From Elusimicrobiota bacterium (GTDB lineage: Bacteria; Elusimicrobiota; Elusimicrobia; FEN-1173), in assembly GCA_016706425.1 (NCBI GenBank), contig JADJJR010000001.1, positions 372,001-436,000 of the forward strand: a DNA stretch of 64,000 nt, given 5' to 3'. Every line of letters begins with the position of its first letter. Position 1 is the stretch's first letter. The position numbers and the translations under genes are program-made. A model generated the notes under the pieces. The model was not told the origin of the DNA. It ran no database searches and was given only the letters and a program-made list of their open reading frames with translations. Below, piece after piece: positions 7,968-16,250 of this stretch.

Positions 7968-8783
7968 ATGGCCCGTGTCATCGCCATCGCGAACCAAAAG
8001 GGCGGGGTGGGAAAAACCACCACCGCCATCAACCTCGCGGCCTCCCTCGCCCATTTGGGCCAGGAGACTCTTTTGATCGACATGGACCCCCAGGCCAACA
8101 TGACCTCCGGCCTGGGTATCGCCCGGGAGGGTCTCGACCGGCACATCTACCACGTGCTCCTCGACAACGCGCCCCTGGAAAGCGTCATCAAAGAGAGCGG
8201 CTTGGAGTGGCTGGACGTGGTGCCTTCCCACATGGACCTCTACGGGGCCGAGGTGGAGCTCGTGAACGCGGACCAGAGGGAAACACGCCTGCAAAACGCG
8301 CTCCGTCAGTTCCACAAGGTCTACAAATACATATTCATCGACTGCCCGCCGGCCCTGAACCTGTTGACGATCAACTCCCTGGTGTCGGCCGACGCGGTTC
8401 TGATCCCCATGCCCTGTGAGTACTACGCGCTGGAGGGTTTGTCGATGCTCGTCAACACCATCGACCGGGTGCGCGCGGGACTCAACCCGCGGCTCGAGCT
8501 GGAGGGCGTGCTCGTGACCATGTTCGATGGACGGTCCAATTTGACCCAGCAAGTGTACGGCGAGATCAAGAAGTTTTTCGGCACCAAACTTTACGGGACG
8601 GCCATCCCCCGCAACGTGCGGCTCGCCGAGGCGCCCAGCCACGGAAAGCCGGCGCTGGTCTACGACAGGCATTCGTCCGGGGCCTCGGCCTACCTCACCC
8701 TGGCCAAGGAATTTTTGGAACGACGCGGGGAACTCCCCGCACTACCGACGGAGGAGCCGGCCGCCGTGGCGGCCGCGGACTAA
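7968..8783 (+). CDS. parA: Chromosome-partitioning ATPase ParA/Soj
   Basis: A 271-residue deviant-Walker ATPase. QKGGVGKTTTAINLA at residue 9 has the signature second Lys, with LIDMDPQANMTSGLG near 38 and FIDCPPALNLLTINSL near 125. It binds DNA non-specifically in the ATP form and works with ParB to segregate origins. It is followed 4 nt later by parB. An origin-proximal location is common for this pair, but no dnaA/rnpA/gidB neighbours are seen. The ribosome site overlaps the previous stop codon. Confidence 0.95.
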   Translation: MARVIAIANQKGGVGKTTTAINLAASLAHLGQETLLIDMDPQANMTSGLGIAREGLDRHIYHVLLDNAPLESVIKESGLEWLDVVPSHMDLYGAEVELVNADQRETRLQNALRQFHKVYKYIFIDCPPALNLLTINSLVSADAVLIPMPCEYYALEGLSMLVNTIDRVRAGLNPRLELEGVLVTMFDGRSNLTQQVYGEIKKFFGTKLYGTAIPRNVRLAEAPSHGKPALVYDRHSSGASAYLTLAKEFLERRGELPALPTEEPAAVAAAD

Positions 8784-8787
8784 AATT

Positions 8788-9669
8788 ATGGAACGCAAAG
8801 CGCTGGGACGAGGTTTGGAGGCCCTGTTGAAACCCGGGTCGGGGGGCGGCCCCGCCGCCGACGGCCAGGCGGTCATTAAAATTCCCGTGGACAAAGTGCG
8901 TCCCAACCGCCACCAACCCCGGACGCGCTTCACCCCCGATTCGCTGGCGGAACTGGCGGAGTCCATCAAAGTGCACGGTTTGGCCCAGCCGCTCCTCGTG
9001 ACGACCTCGGCCGTGCCCGGTGAATACGAGCTCGTGGCCGGCGAGCGCCGCCTGCGCGCCGCCCGCATGGCCGGTTTGGTGGACGTGCCCTGCGTGGTGC
9101 GCCAACTGACCGATCGCGAACGGCACGAATTGTCTCTCATCGAGAACATCCAGCGCGAGGATTTGAACCCCCTGGAAGAGGCCGAGTCCATGCGCAAGCT
9201 CATGGACGAGGTCGGGTTGACCCAGGAAGAGCTGGCACGACGGCTCGGCAAGAGCCGGTCGGCCCTGGCGAACCGCCTTCGCCTTTTGGAACTGCCGCAA
9301 ATGCTGCGGAACGCCCTCTTGGAGGGCCTGATCACCGAGGGCCACGCCCGGGCGCTCCTGGGGCTCGCCGACCGGACCCAACAGGAGGAACTCGGCAAAC
9401 GGGTCGTCCAGGAAAAACTCACGGTCCGCGACGTGGAAAAACTGGTGCTGGATTGGGCGAGCGCCGCCCGTACCGGGCGGGTTAAAACCCCCCGCCGCAA
9501 GAACGCCGACGTCCGGCATCTCGAGGAAGATTTGCAACGCACGCTCAGCCGCCGTGTCGTGATCGACGCCCGCGCCAAAAACAAGGGGTGGGTTCGCCTC
9601 GAATTCTACTCCCTGGACGATCTCGACTCCCTGGTGGCGCGACTTAAAAACCGCCCGCCCGCGTCATGA
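8788..9669 (+). CDS. parB: Chromosome-partitioning protein ParB/Spo0J
   Basis: A 293-residue protein with the KRGLGRGLEALL-like N-terminal ParA-stimulating motif (RKALGRGLEALLK). The ParB/Srx nuclease-like CTP-binding domain follows (HQPRTRF, AGERRLRAARMAG, ENIQREDLNPLEEAE), then a helix-turn-helix (TQEELARRLGKSRSALANRLRLL compressed around residues 145-165) and a C-terminal dimerisation segment. It loads on parS sites as a CTP-dependent clamp. I saw no parS-like palindrome by eye. It overlaps the next gene by ATGA. Confidence 0.95.
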   Translation: MERKALGRGLEALLKPGSGGGPAADGQAVIKIPVDKVRPNRHQPRTRFTPDSLAELAESIKVHGLAQPLLVTTSAVPGEYELVAGERRLRAARMAGLVDVPCVVRQLTDRERHELSLIENIQREDLNPLEEAESMRKLMDEVGLTQEELARRLGKSRSALANRLRLLELPQMLRNALLEGLITEGHARALLGLADRTQQEELGKRVVQEKLTVRDVEKLVLDWASAARTGRVKTPRRKNADVRHLEEDLQRTLSRRVVIDARAKNKGWVRLEFYSLDDLDSLVARLKNRPPAS

Positions 9670-10796
9670 CCGGCCGCTTCGGCGCCGCCGGCCTGTGCCT
9701 TCTGGCCTGGGCCTGCGCCGCGCCGGCCCCCCGGCCGGCCCCCAAATTTTCCCTCGGCAGGCCCCCCGCGCCGCCCGTGAAAACCCCGGCCCCGCCGGCC
9801 AAACCCAAACCCCCGGTCGCGAAACCCGCCCCCGCGCCGACGGCGCCGCCGCCGGAACCGCCCGCGCCGGTGGCCCCGTCGCCGACGGACGCCCCTTTCC
9901 TGCTCTCCGCCCGGGCGAGTTTGGCCGATTACCGTTTTTTCGCCAACGGCGGTTTTGACGCCGGGTGGAACGTGGGGTACCACACCTGCTGGGTCATTAA
10001 GCTGCCGCCCGCGCCCGGCGCGTTCTGGACGCGGGCCTTCGTGGGGGCCAAATTGGGCGCGGCCAAAACCACCGCCCTGCCCGGCCGACCGGGCTGGGAC
10101 CAAGAACCGGTGACGGGAGAGATCCACGTGGCCGTGGCGTCGCAACCGTCCTGGCCCGTCAACCGACGCCGGTTGTTGGCCCGGGCCGAAGACCTTCCCC
10201 TGGCGGGGAACCCGACTTATCCGCTCGACGGGGTGGGGGAGGCCCGCTGGGTTTGGACGGAAATTCCCGTCACGGAAGTGTCGATGAGTTCGCCCAATTA
10301 CGTGGTTTTGTTTTCGCCCGATGAACGACTCAAGGGGGCGGGCCGGTCGCCGGTGTTGGCCGGCGCCGCCTCCGACAACCGGCCCAACGCCTGGCTCAAC
10401 ACCCAGGTGTCGGGCCAGCCCCCGTTGATTTCCTCCGAGGCCACCCGCACTCCGGTGGGCGTGCGGGAACCCGCCGTGGCCATCAAACTGGTGATGGATC
10501 GAAGCGAGGCCCCCGCGGTGACCCTGCGGCGCGCGCCGGACCGGCTCGCCGCCAACGGGAGTTTGACGTTGGACGCGGCGGTGAGCGGCGTCGACGTGGA
10601 ATCCGCCTGGGCCGAAGTGTCCCCGGACGGTCGGGTCTGGCGACGGGTCGGCCGCCCGGCCCACGGCGCTCCCTACGTGTTCACTTTGACCCGCGACCAG
10701 TTGCCGAAGGGGCCCTTCCAGGCCCGGGTGGCGGCCAAAGACCAGTGGGAGTCGGTCGGCGCCAGTCCTCCGGCCGTTTTCAAGGGGGGAAAATAA
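9666..10796 (+). CDS. Exported Pro-rich protein, possible lipoprotein
   Basis: A 376-residue protein with a hydrophobic N-terminus ending AWACAAP. The Cys could be lipidated, but the lipobox (Ala at -3, Trp at -2) is atypical. Residues 20-80 are a Pro/Ala/Lys linker such as spans the periplasm. The remainder looks beta-rich, with paired strands such as AVAIKLVMDR and ending in an Ig-like segment (SAWAEVSPDGRVWRRVG, FQARVAAKDQWESVG) from about residue 290. No enzyme motif is recognised. It overlaps parB by 4 nt and precedes a glycosyltransferase by 1 nt, so it belongs to the same long operon. Confidence 0.6.
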   Translation: MTGRFGAAGLCLLAWACAAPAPRPAPKFSLGRPPAPPVKTPAPPAKPKPPVAKPAPAPTAPPPEPPAPVAPSPTDAPFLLSARASLADYRFFANGGFDAGWNVGYHTCWVIKLPPAPGAFWTRAFVGAKLGAAKTTALPGRPGWDQEPVTGEIHVAVASQPSWPVNRRRLLARAEDLPLAGNPTYPLDGVGEARWVWTEIPVTEVSMSSPNYVVLFSPDERLKGAGRSPVLAGAASDNRPNAWLNTQVSGQPPLISSEATRTPVGVREPAVAIKLVMDRSEAPAVTLRRAPDRLAANGSLTLDAAVSGVDVESAWAEVSPDGRVWRRVGRPAHGAPYVFTLTRDQLPKGPFQARVAAKDQWESVGASPPAVFKGGK

Positions 10797-10797
10797 C

Positions 10798-11898
10798 GTG
10801 CGCGTCCTCCACGTCACGGAGAGCCGGAGCTGGTCGGGCGGGACCGTGCAGTTGTGGAATTTGTGCCGGACGCTGATGGCCCGGGGCCAAGCGGCGGCGC
10901 TCTTCTGCCCGCCCGAGGCCGAACTGCTGCGCCACGCGGCCGGCACCCCGGTTGATTTGACCGTGTGTCCCCTGCGGGAGGATTACGACCTCTTGGCCGC
11001 CCGTCGGCTGGCCGAAACGGTGCGGCGCTTCCGCCCGGACGTCGTCCACGCCCACCACCCCCGGGCGCACGCCATCGCCCTTTTGGCGGGGCTTTTCGTC
11101 TCCATTCCGCGCCTCGTGGTTTCGCGGCGCGTCTCTTTCAAGCTCAAAAAATGGAACCCCTTCAGCCAGCTCAAGTACCGTTCGTCGCGCATTCGCACCT
11201 ACATCGCCGTGTCGGAGGACATTCGCCGCGTGTTGATCGCGGGCGGCGTGCCCCCCGAAAAGGTGGTCGTCATCCACAGCGGTGTCGACACCGCGAAGTT
11301 CACCCCCCGCCCCCCGGCGGAGGCCCTGCGCGCGGCGCTGCGGATTCCCGCGGGCGCGCCCGTGGTCGGCAACCTCACGCATTACAGCTGGTGGAAGGGC
11401 CAGGCGGTTTTTCTTGAAGCCGCCCGGGCGGCGGTCACGGCCGGTTCCCCCGCGCACTTTTTGCTGGTCGGCAAGGACACCGACGGGGAGGACGCCCGCC
11501 GGCGCGTCGCGGGGTTGGGCCTGGGCGACCGGGTGACGCTGGCGGGGTTCCGCACCGACATGCCGGAGATCCTCTCGATCTTGGCCGTGAGCGTGGTCTC
11601 CTCCCTGGCGGGGGAGGGATTTTCCGGGGTGTTGCGGGAATCCATGTGCATGGGCGTTCCCGTCGTGGCCACCGAGGTCGGCGGCAACGGCGAGCTCGTC
11701 CGCGACGGGAAAACAGGCCTTCTCGTGCCCCCGGGCGACGCCGCCGCGCTCTCCGCGGCGATCCGCCGTCAGCTTTCCGACCGGTCGGCGTCCCAATCCA
11801 TGGCCGAGGCGGCCCAGCGCGAGGTGCGTGAAAATTATTCCCTCGAAAGCATGGTCGACAAAACCCTCGCCCTCTACGAACGGTTGTTGACCGCGTGA
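10798..11898 (+). CDS. GT4-family glycosyltransferase
   Basis: A GT-B fold retaining glycosyltransferase of 366 residues. The N-terminal Gly-rich turn SRSWSGGTVQL would bind acceptor, VVHAHHPRAH lies near 83, and SGVDTAKFTP starts the donor domain near 162. The EX7E-type motif (EGFSGVLRESMCMGVPVV, near 275) and GGNGELVRDGKTGLLVPPGD are typical of GT4 enzymes using nucleotide sugars. It probably adds a sugar to a lipid or polysaccharide at the cytosolic face. GTG start, 1 nt after the previous stop; a GTGA overlap follows. The actual substrate is unknown. Confidence 0.88.
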   Translation: MRVLHVTESRSWSGGTVQLWNLCRTLMARGQAAALFCPPEAELLRHAAGTPVDLTVCPLREDYDLLAARRLAETVRRFRPDVVHAHHPRAHAIALLAGLFVSIPRLVVSRRVSFKLKKWNPFSQLKYRSSRIRTYIAVSEDIRRVLIAGGVPPEKVVVIHSGVDTAKFTPRPPAEALRAALRIPAGAPVVGNLTHYSWWKGQAVFLEAARAAVTAGSPAHFLLVGKDTDGEDARRRVAGLGLGDRVTLAGFRTDMPEILSILAVSVVSSLAGEGFSGVLRESMCMGVPVVATEVGGNGELVRDGKTGLLVPPGDAAALSAAIRRQLSDRSASQSMAEAAQREVRENYSLESMVDKTLALYERLLTA

Positions 11899-12680
11899 AA
11901 CGCGCGCTCCTGTTTTTTCTCCTGGGCGCCGCCGGGGCCCGGGCCGACGAGTGGTCCCTCCAGCTCTTGCCCCAGGGGTTCGTGGAATACGAAGGTTCCG
12001 GCTTCCGTGAATCGCCCAGCGGTTGGGAGCTCAAAGTGAAACCCTGGAACCCCGTGGGGGGGCTGCGCTGGCGTCGGACGTTGGCGCCCGGCTGGGCGTG
12101 CCAGGCCCAAGCGTGGGCCAACCGCGCGACCTTCGCCGGGGAAATCGGCAACCGGTCCGCGATTCAGCAGTACGGGCAAACCTCCCTCGCGGTGCAATCC
12201 CTTTGGGTCGATCTGCGTCGTCCGCTCCGCGCCTCCCCCGTCGAGGTCGTTTTCGGCGTGAACGGTTCGCGCCAGGTGTTCAAACGCAAAAACATCGTGT
12301 TCGGCCTCCCGGAACCCGAAACGGCCCGCGAAACCCTCCAGGCGCTCGGCGGCCATCTGGGGTTTCACGCGGGCCGCGTGCCCGAGGACAGGGGGCTTTT
12401 TTGGGACGGGGAAATTTTGATCGGCCATTCCTTTTGGACCCGCAACCGTCTGCGCGCCGAAGGCGGCCCCATCGACCGGCGGGGGTACACCTACGCCTTC
12501 CGATGGGAGGGCGGGTTCGCCACCCCGCGCTGGCGGGTGTCCACCGGCTACGCGCGACAGCTTTACGAAGTTCTGGTCCCGGGCGGCCGCTCCCTGCCGA
12601 CCACGGGAGCGACGGTGTCCTTGCCGATCAACAAAACCGACCTTTTCGGACCCTTCGTCGCGGTGGGGTGGAGATACTGA
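11895..12680 (+). CDS. Putative outer-membrane beta-barrel protein (paralogue 1)
   Basis: 261 residues with a clear signal peptide (KRALLFFLLGAAGARA, cut before DEW). The rest alternates polar and aromatic residues and ends in ...FVAVGWRY, an aromatic C-terminal strand suited to BAM-dependent barrel insertion. It resembles the next gene product: both have LPQGF/LPQGY near the N-terminus and an FKRK motif (RQVFKRKNIVF against REIFKRKEFEV) in mid-protein. They are likely diverged tandem duplicates. The GTG start overlaps the glycosyltransferase stop (GTGA). Function unknown. Confidence 0.6.
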   Translation: MKRALLFFLLGAAGARADEWSLQLLPQGFVEYEGSGFRESPSGWELKVKPWNPVGGLRWRRTLAPGWACQAQAWANRATFAGEIGNRSAIQQYGQTSLAVQSLWVDLRRPLRASPVEVVFGVNGSRQVFKRKNIVFGLPEPETARETLQALGGHLGFHAGRVPEDRGLFWDGEILIGHSFWTRNRLRAEGGPIDRRGYTYAFRWEGGFATPRWRVSTGYARQLYEVLVPGGRSLPTTGATVSLPINKTDLFGPFVAVGWRY

Positions 12681-13528
12681 TGCGCGCCGCCGTCCTCGCC
12701 TTCGCCATCGGCCTCGCCCTTCCGCTGGCCGCGGAAACGGGCCCCTCCGTCTCCCTGACGCTCGTGCCCGCGGGCACCGTCCGTTGGCGCGGGGAGGGGA
12801 AAATCCTTCCCCAGGGGTACACCAACCGGACGGAGAGCCAAGACGCGCCGCTTTATGTTTTGGAGTGGCGGCAGGCGCCCGCGGACCGGGGGTATTGGGG
12901 GCTGTCCCTTTGGCACACCGGGGTTTTCGGCGGCGGGGCATTCGCCCGCGAGTCCCTGCCCGACGTCCGGCCGGGAACGGGGGGGCTTTACCAGCGCGAC
13001 CTGTTGAACGTCGGGTTCACCAATTTTTTCGCCACCCGTTACCACCCGCTGGCCGAGGGGCCCCTCACCGCGGAACTCGGTTTTTCGGTGGTGCGGGAGA
13101 TCTTTAAACGGAAAGAGTTCGAGGTGTTGCGGGGGTCCACCGGCCCGCTCGTGTCCGCCGGGACCCTGGACGACGTGAACGAAATATCCGCCGAGGGCGT
13201 CGGGTTCGGCCTCTCCGGCGTGCACGGCGAGCGGCTGTACGTTCGCTGGCGCGGGGCCGCCCACTATTACATTCAGTTTTTCGACGCCAAAACCGACGCC
13301 TCGGCCGGGCAGATTTTCCAAGCCGAAGCCGGCCTGGGCTGGCGGCCGACCCCGTCCACGGCCGTGGAAATCGGCGGCCTGCACCAATGGTGGTTCACCC
13401 TGGGGCAGGGCAACCGCCGCCTGTCCGTGCCCGGCACCGACGGCGCCGTCATCACTTACAACCGGCAGTCCACCGTGTACGGCGGCCTGTACGTCCGCGT
13501 GACCGTGCGGTTCGATCCCCGCCCGTGA
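12680..13528 (+). CDS. Putative outer-membrane beta-barrel protein (paralogue 2)
   Basis: 282 residues with a signal peptide (MRAAVLAFAIGLALPLAAE). Many aromatic, alternating strands follow (YVLEWRQ, YVRWRGAAHYYIQFF, GLYVRVTVRF), consistent with a small barrel. It shares the LPQG and FKRK landmarks with the preceding gene. The ATG overlaps the upstream stop (TGATG) and the stop overlaps thiI (GTGA), so it is part of the parAB-thiI operon. A pair of barrels with a GT4 enzyme suggests an envelope-glycan role, but this is only inference. Confidence 0.6.
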   Translation: MRAAVLAFAIGLALPLAAETGPSVSLTLVPAGTVRWRGEGKILPQGYTNRTESQDAPLYVLEWRQAPADRGYWGLSLWHTGVFGGGAFARESLPDVRPGTGGLYQRDLLNVGFTNFFATRYHPLAEGPLTAELGFSVVREIFKRKEFEVLRGSTGPLVSAGTLDDVNEISAEGVGFGLSGVHGERLYVRWRGAAHYYIQFFDAKTDASAGQIFQAEAGLGWRPTPSTAVEIGGLHQWWFTLGQGNRRLSVPGTDGAVITYNRQSTVYGGLYVRVTVRFDPRP

Positions 13529-14745
13529 ACGAAACCGTCGTCATTCATTATTCCGAGCTGGGGACGAAGGGCCGCAACCGGCGGATGTTCGAAAACAAAC
13601 TGGCCGACGACGTGCGGCGGCGGTTGGGTCCCGACGCGCTCAAGGTCCGCATCGAGAGCGCGCGGGTGCTGGCCGACCTGGCGCCCGACGTGCCGCGGGA
13701 CCGCGTGGCCGAGGCCTTGAAACCCATTTTCGGCATTGCTTGGTACGGGTTCGGACGGTTGGTGCGCTGGTCCGCGGGGGACCCCGCCTGGGACGCCGTC
13801 GAAACGGCGGTGTTGGAGCTCGTCGGTACCGCCCCCGAGACGAAAACATTCAAAATTTTTCCCCGGCGGTCGGCCAAAAATTACCCCGCCCTCTCCGACG
13901 CCATCGCCCGCCGTCTGGGCCAGGCGGTGGTGGACAAAACGGGGCTGAAGGTGGATCTCACCCGGCCGGACCTGTCCGTCCACGTGGAGGTGTTGACGCG
14001 GGAAATCGCTGTCCTGTCGGACCGGGTCCAGGGTTTGCGGGGCATGCCCCGGGGGTCGGCGGGGGGCGTGCTGTGTCTTTTTTCCGGGGGCATCGACTCG
14101 CCGGTGGCGGCCTGGCTCATGATGAAGCGCGGCGCGGTGGTCCACCATCTCCATTTCCACCCCCACCGGTCCTCCCGGGAGGTCTTGGGGACGAAGATCC
14201 CCCGGCTCGTCGAAACGCTCAACGCCTTCGGCGCCCCCGGCAAGTTGTACCTGGTGCCGCACGACCGGTACCAGATCGCCGCGTCGTTGGCCGTCCCCAC
14301 GGAATACGAGACGGTGTTCTTCCGCCGGTTCATGTTCCGGGCCGGGGCGGTGCTGGCCCGCCGGTTGGGGCTCAAGGCGCTCGTCACCGGCGACAGCCTC
14401 GGGCAGGTCGCCAGCCAAACCCTCGAAAACTTGACGGCCGTCCAAACGGAGTTGCCTTTGCCCGTGTTCCAGCCCCTCATCGCCATGGACAAGGAGGCCA
14501 TCATCGAGGTCGCGCAGAAAATCGGCACCTACGCGCCGTCCATCGAAGCCTACAAGGACTGCTGTTCTTTAATGGCCAAGAAACCCAAAACCAAGGTGGC
14601 CACCCCCGTGGTCCGTCGGTTGGAGTCGGAGCTGAGGATGGATCGATTGATTGAGGAGTCGCTGGCTCAGGCGGAAGTTTGGGACGGGCGGGCTCTGACG
14701 GCCCTCCCCCCGGCGCGCTCGGGGAGCGCCGCCCCGGTGATTTAA
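13525..14745 (+). CDS. thiI: tRNA 4-thiouridine synthetase ThiI
   Basis: 406 residues. The N-terminal ferredoxin-like and THUMP domains (HYSELGTKGRNRRMFE at the start; KTFKIFPRRSAKNYP near 110) bind tRNA. The PP-loop domain carries CLFSGGIDSPVAAWLMMKRG near 187, which adenylates U8 of tRNA. The C-terminal rhodanese domain of the E. coli enzyme is absent, as in many bacterial short forms. No thiamine genes are nearby, so tRNA thiolation is the likely role. GTG start overlapping the previous stop; last gene of the operon, followed directly by a GC hairpin. Confidence 0.94.
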   Translation: MNETVVIHYSELGTKGRNRRMFENKLADDVRRRLGPDALKVRIESARVLADLAPDVPRDRVAEALKPIFGIAWYGFGRLVRWSAGDPAWDAVETAVLELVGTAPETKTFKIFPRRSAKNYPALSDAIARRLGQAVVDKTGLKVDLTRPDLSVHVEVLTREIAVLSDRVQGLRGMPRGSAGGVLCLFSGGIDSPVAAWLMMKRGAVVHHLHFHPHRSSREVLGTKIPRLVETLNAFGAPGKLYLVPHDRYQIAASLAVPTEYETVFFRRFMFRAGAVLARRLGLKALVTGDSLGQVASQTLENLTAVQTELPLPVFQPLIAMDKEAIIEVAQKIGTYAPSIEAYKDCCSLMAKKPKTKVATPVVRRLESELRMDRLIEESLAQAEVWDGRALTALPPARSGSAAPVI

Positions 14746-14761
14746 CGGGCGGGACCGCCCG
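14746..14761. terminator. GC hairpin between convergent thiI and response-regulator genes
   Basis: Seven pairs, cgggcgg/ccgcccg, with almost no loop, located 1 nt after the thiI stop and just before the convergent stop. No T-tract follows on either strand, so it is a weak or RNA-stabilising terminator at best. Confidence 0.4.
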
Positions 14762-14767
14762 GCCGTA

Positions 14768-15328
14768 TCACTCCGGTCCGTGGTTGTCCAGGTGCAAGAA
14801 GTACGCCCACCCCGACATGGGATCGTTGCTCGCGTCATCGGTGAACTGTTTCAAATAGTCCCGAATGGCCGCCATCAACTTCGGCGGGCACCGGACATTG
14901 AGGGTCCGCAACGCGTTCGCCAGCGCCAAGAGAAGGGCCCCCGGAACCGCGTTCACTTCCTCGCTGCCGCCTTTGGAGACGATGCCCAAGAGCTGGCCCC
15001 CGCCGTTCATCTCCGTTCCCCTCCGCAGGGTCAATATGTCTTGGTGGGAATCGTTTTTCATGTCGGCCAAGGCCGTGAAGGGAATGACGGCGACATTCCC
15101 AAAGCGGGGGTCCAGGCTGACTTTCCGGTACAAACTCGGCCCGTCCTCGCCGGGCAGATGGTAATCCAAAACAATGATGTCCGGGGGGGGGGCCTTGTTC
15201 AGGTGGTCCCAGGCGTCCTCCGCCGACGGAACAACGTGTGTCCGGAAATCAAGCGCGCCCAAGTCGCGCGTGAGCGCGGACTGCGTGACGGCGTTGTCTT
15301 CGACGATGAGCACGAACGGTGGCGTCAT
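14768..15328 (-). CDS. Single-domain response regulator, atypical
   Basis: 186 residues. The receiver fold shows acidic pair VEDN near residue 10, phospho-acceptor IVLDYHLPGEDG near 53, and the switch Thr in IPFTALADM near 85. After this there is an insertion (about residues 92-115, charged) and the usual Lys-Pro is replaced by SKGG. The C-terminal ~60 residues (ALANALRTLNVRCPPKLMAAIRDYL) form extra helices rather than a DNA-binding domain. It probably acts by protein contacts. No kinase gene is adjacent; the nearest is the CHASE kinase at 31.8-34.0 kb. Confidence 0.78.
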   Translation of the reverse strand: MTPPFVLIVEDNAVTQSALTRDLGALDFRTHVVPSAEDAWDHLNKAPPPDIIVLDYHLPGEDGPSLYRKVSLDPRFGNVAVIPFTALADMKNDSHQDILTLRRGTEMNGGGQLLGIVSKGGSEEVNAVPGALLLALANALRTLNVRCPPKLMAAIRDYLKQFTDDASNDPMSGWAYFLHLDNHGPE

Positions 15329-15445
15329 TCCGACCCCTGGGCGGTTTGGCGCCGGAGGGAATCCGGCGCGGCCCCGCGCTCCCTAAGGTTAGATGGGAAG
15401 GCGGATTAATTCAAGGGGGCGGCGTCGCGTGGGCGCCGGACCCGT

Positions 15446-16240
15446 TCAGTTTTTCGTTTTGTCGGCCAAGTTCCCGAGGAACTTGATCAACTCGACCGGC
15501 AGCGGGAAGAAAAAGGTGGAGGTTCGATCGGAGCTGATTTCCTTGGCGGTTTGGAGGAAACGCAGTTGCAGGGCGGCCGGTTCGGACGCGATGATCCGGG
15601 CCGCTTCGGAAAGCTTTTGGGCCGCTTGAAACTCGCCCTCGGCGGCGATGATTTTCGCCCGGCGGTCCCGTTCCGCTTCGGCCTGGTGCGCCATGGCGCG
15701 CTGCATTTGTTCGGGCACCTGAACGTCCTTCACTTCCACGATCGACACTTTGATGCCCCAGGGGTCGGTTTGCTGGTCGATGATTTGCTGCAATTTGGAA
15801 TTGATTTTCTCCCGGTGGGAGAGGACTTCATCGAAGTCGACCTGCCCGAGCACGCTCCGGAGGGAGGTCTGGGCGATCTGGCTGGTCGCCATGATGTAAT
15901 TCTGGACTTCGATCACCGCCCGCTGTGGATCGATCACCTTGAAATAACAGACCGCGTTCACTTTGCAGGGGACGTTGTCTTTGGTGATGACTTCCTGGAC
16001 GGGGACGTCCATGGTGATGGTTTGCAGATTGACGCGGATCAGTTTGTCGATGAAAGGCACCAAGATCACCAGGCCGGGGCCGTTGCCGTTCCCCCCGATG
16101 TTCACGAGGGCGCGGGTCGTTTTCCCCAGACGGAAAATTACGCACCGTTCGTATTCGTTCAAAACCTTGGCGGTGTTCGCGATAAAAACCAAAACCACGA
16201 TCAGAAGAAAAACGACGGTTCCAAATCCCAAGCCGAACAT
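15446..16240 (-). CDS. Slipin (stomatin-like SPFH-domain membrane protein)
   Basis: 264 residues. An N-terminal membrane hairpin (VVFLLIVVLVFIANTA) is followed by the SPFH/Band 7 domain (VLNEYERCVIFRLGK, ITMDVPVQEVITKDNV, TSLRSVLGQVDFDEVLSHRE) and a helical C-terminus rich in Ala/Glu (EAERDRRAKIIAAEGEFQAA). SPFH proteins oligomerise into membrane rings. It sits directly downstream of nfeD; such pairs are known in bacteria and archaea, where the NfeD protease is thought to act on the stomatin partner. Confidence 0.93.
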   Translation of the reverse strand: MFGLGFGTVVFLLIVVLVFIANTAKVLNEYERCVIFRLGKTTRALVNIGGNGNGPGLVILVPFIDKLIRVNLQTITMDVPVQEVITKDNVPCKVNAVCYFKVIDPQRAVIEVQNYIMATSQIAQTSLRSVLGQVDFDEVLSHREKINSKLQQIIDQQTDPWGIKVSIVEVKDVQVPEQMQRAMAHQAEAERDRRAKIIAAEGEFQAAQKLSEAARIIASEPAALQLRFLQTAKEISSDRTSTFFFPLPVELIKFLGNLADKTKN

Positions 16241-16250
16241 GCGAGCCTCC

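Noticed and set aside
7589..9700. parS sites near parAB
   Set aside because: I looked for the usual 16-bp palindrome by eye and saw none; a pattern search of the whole genome would be needed.
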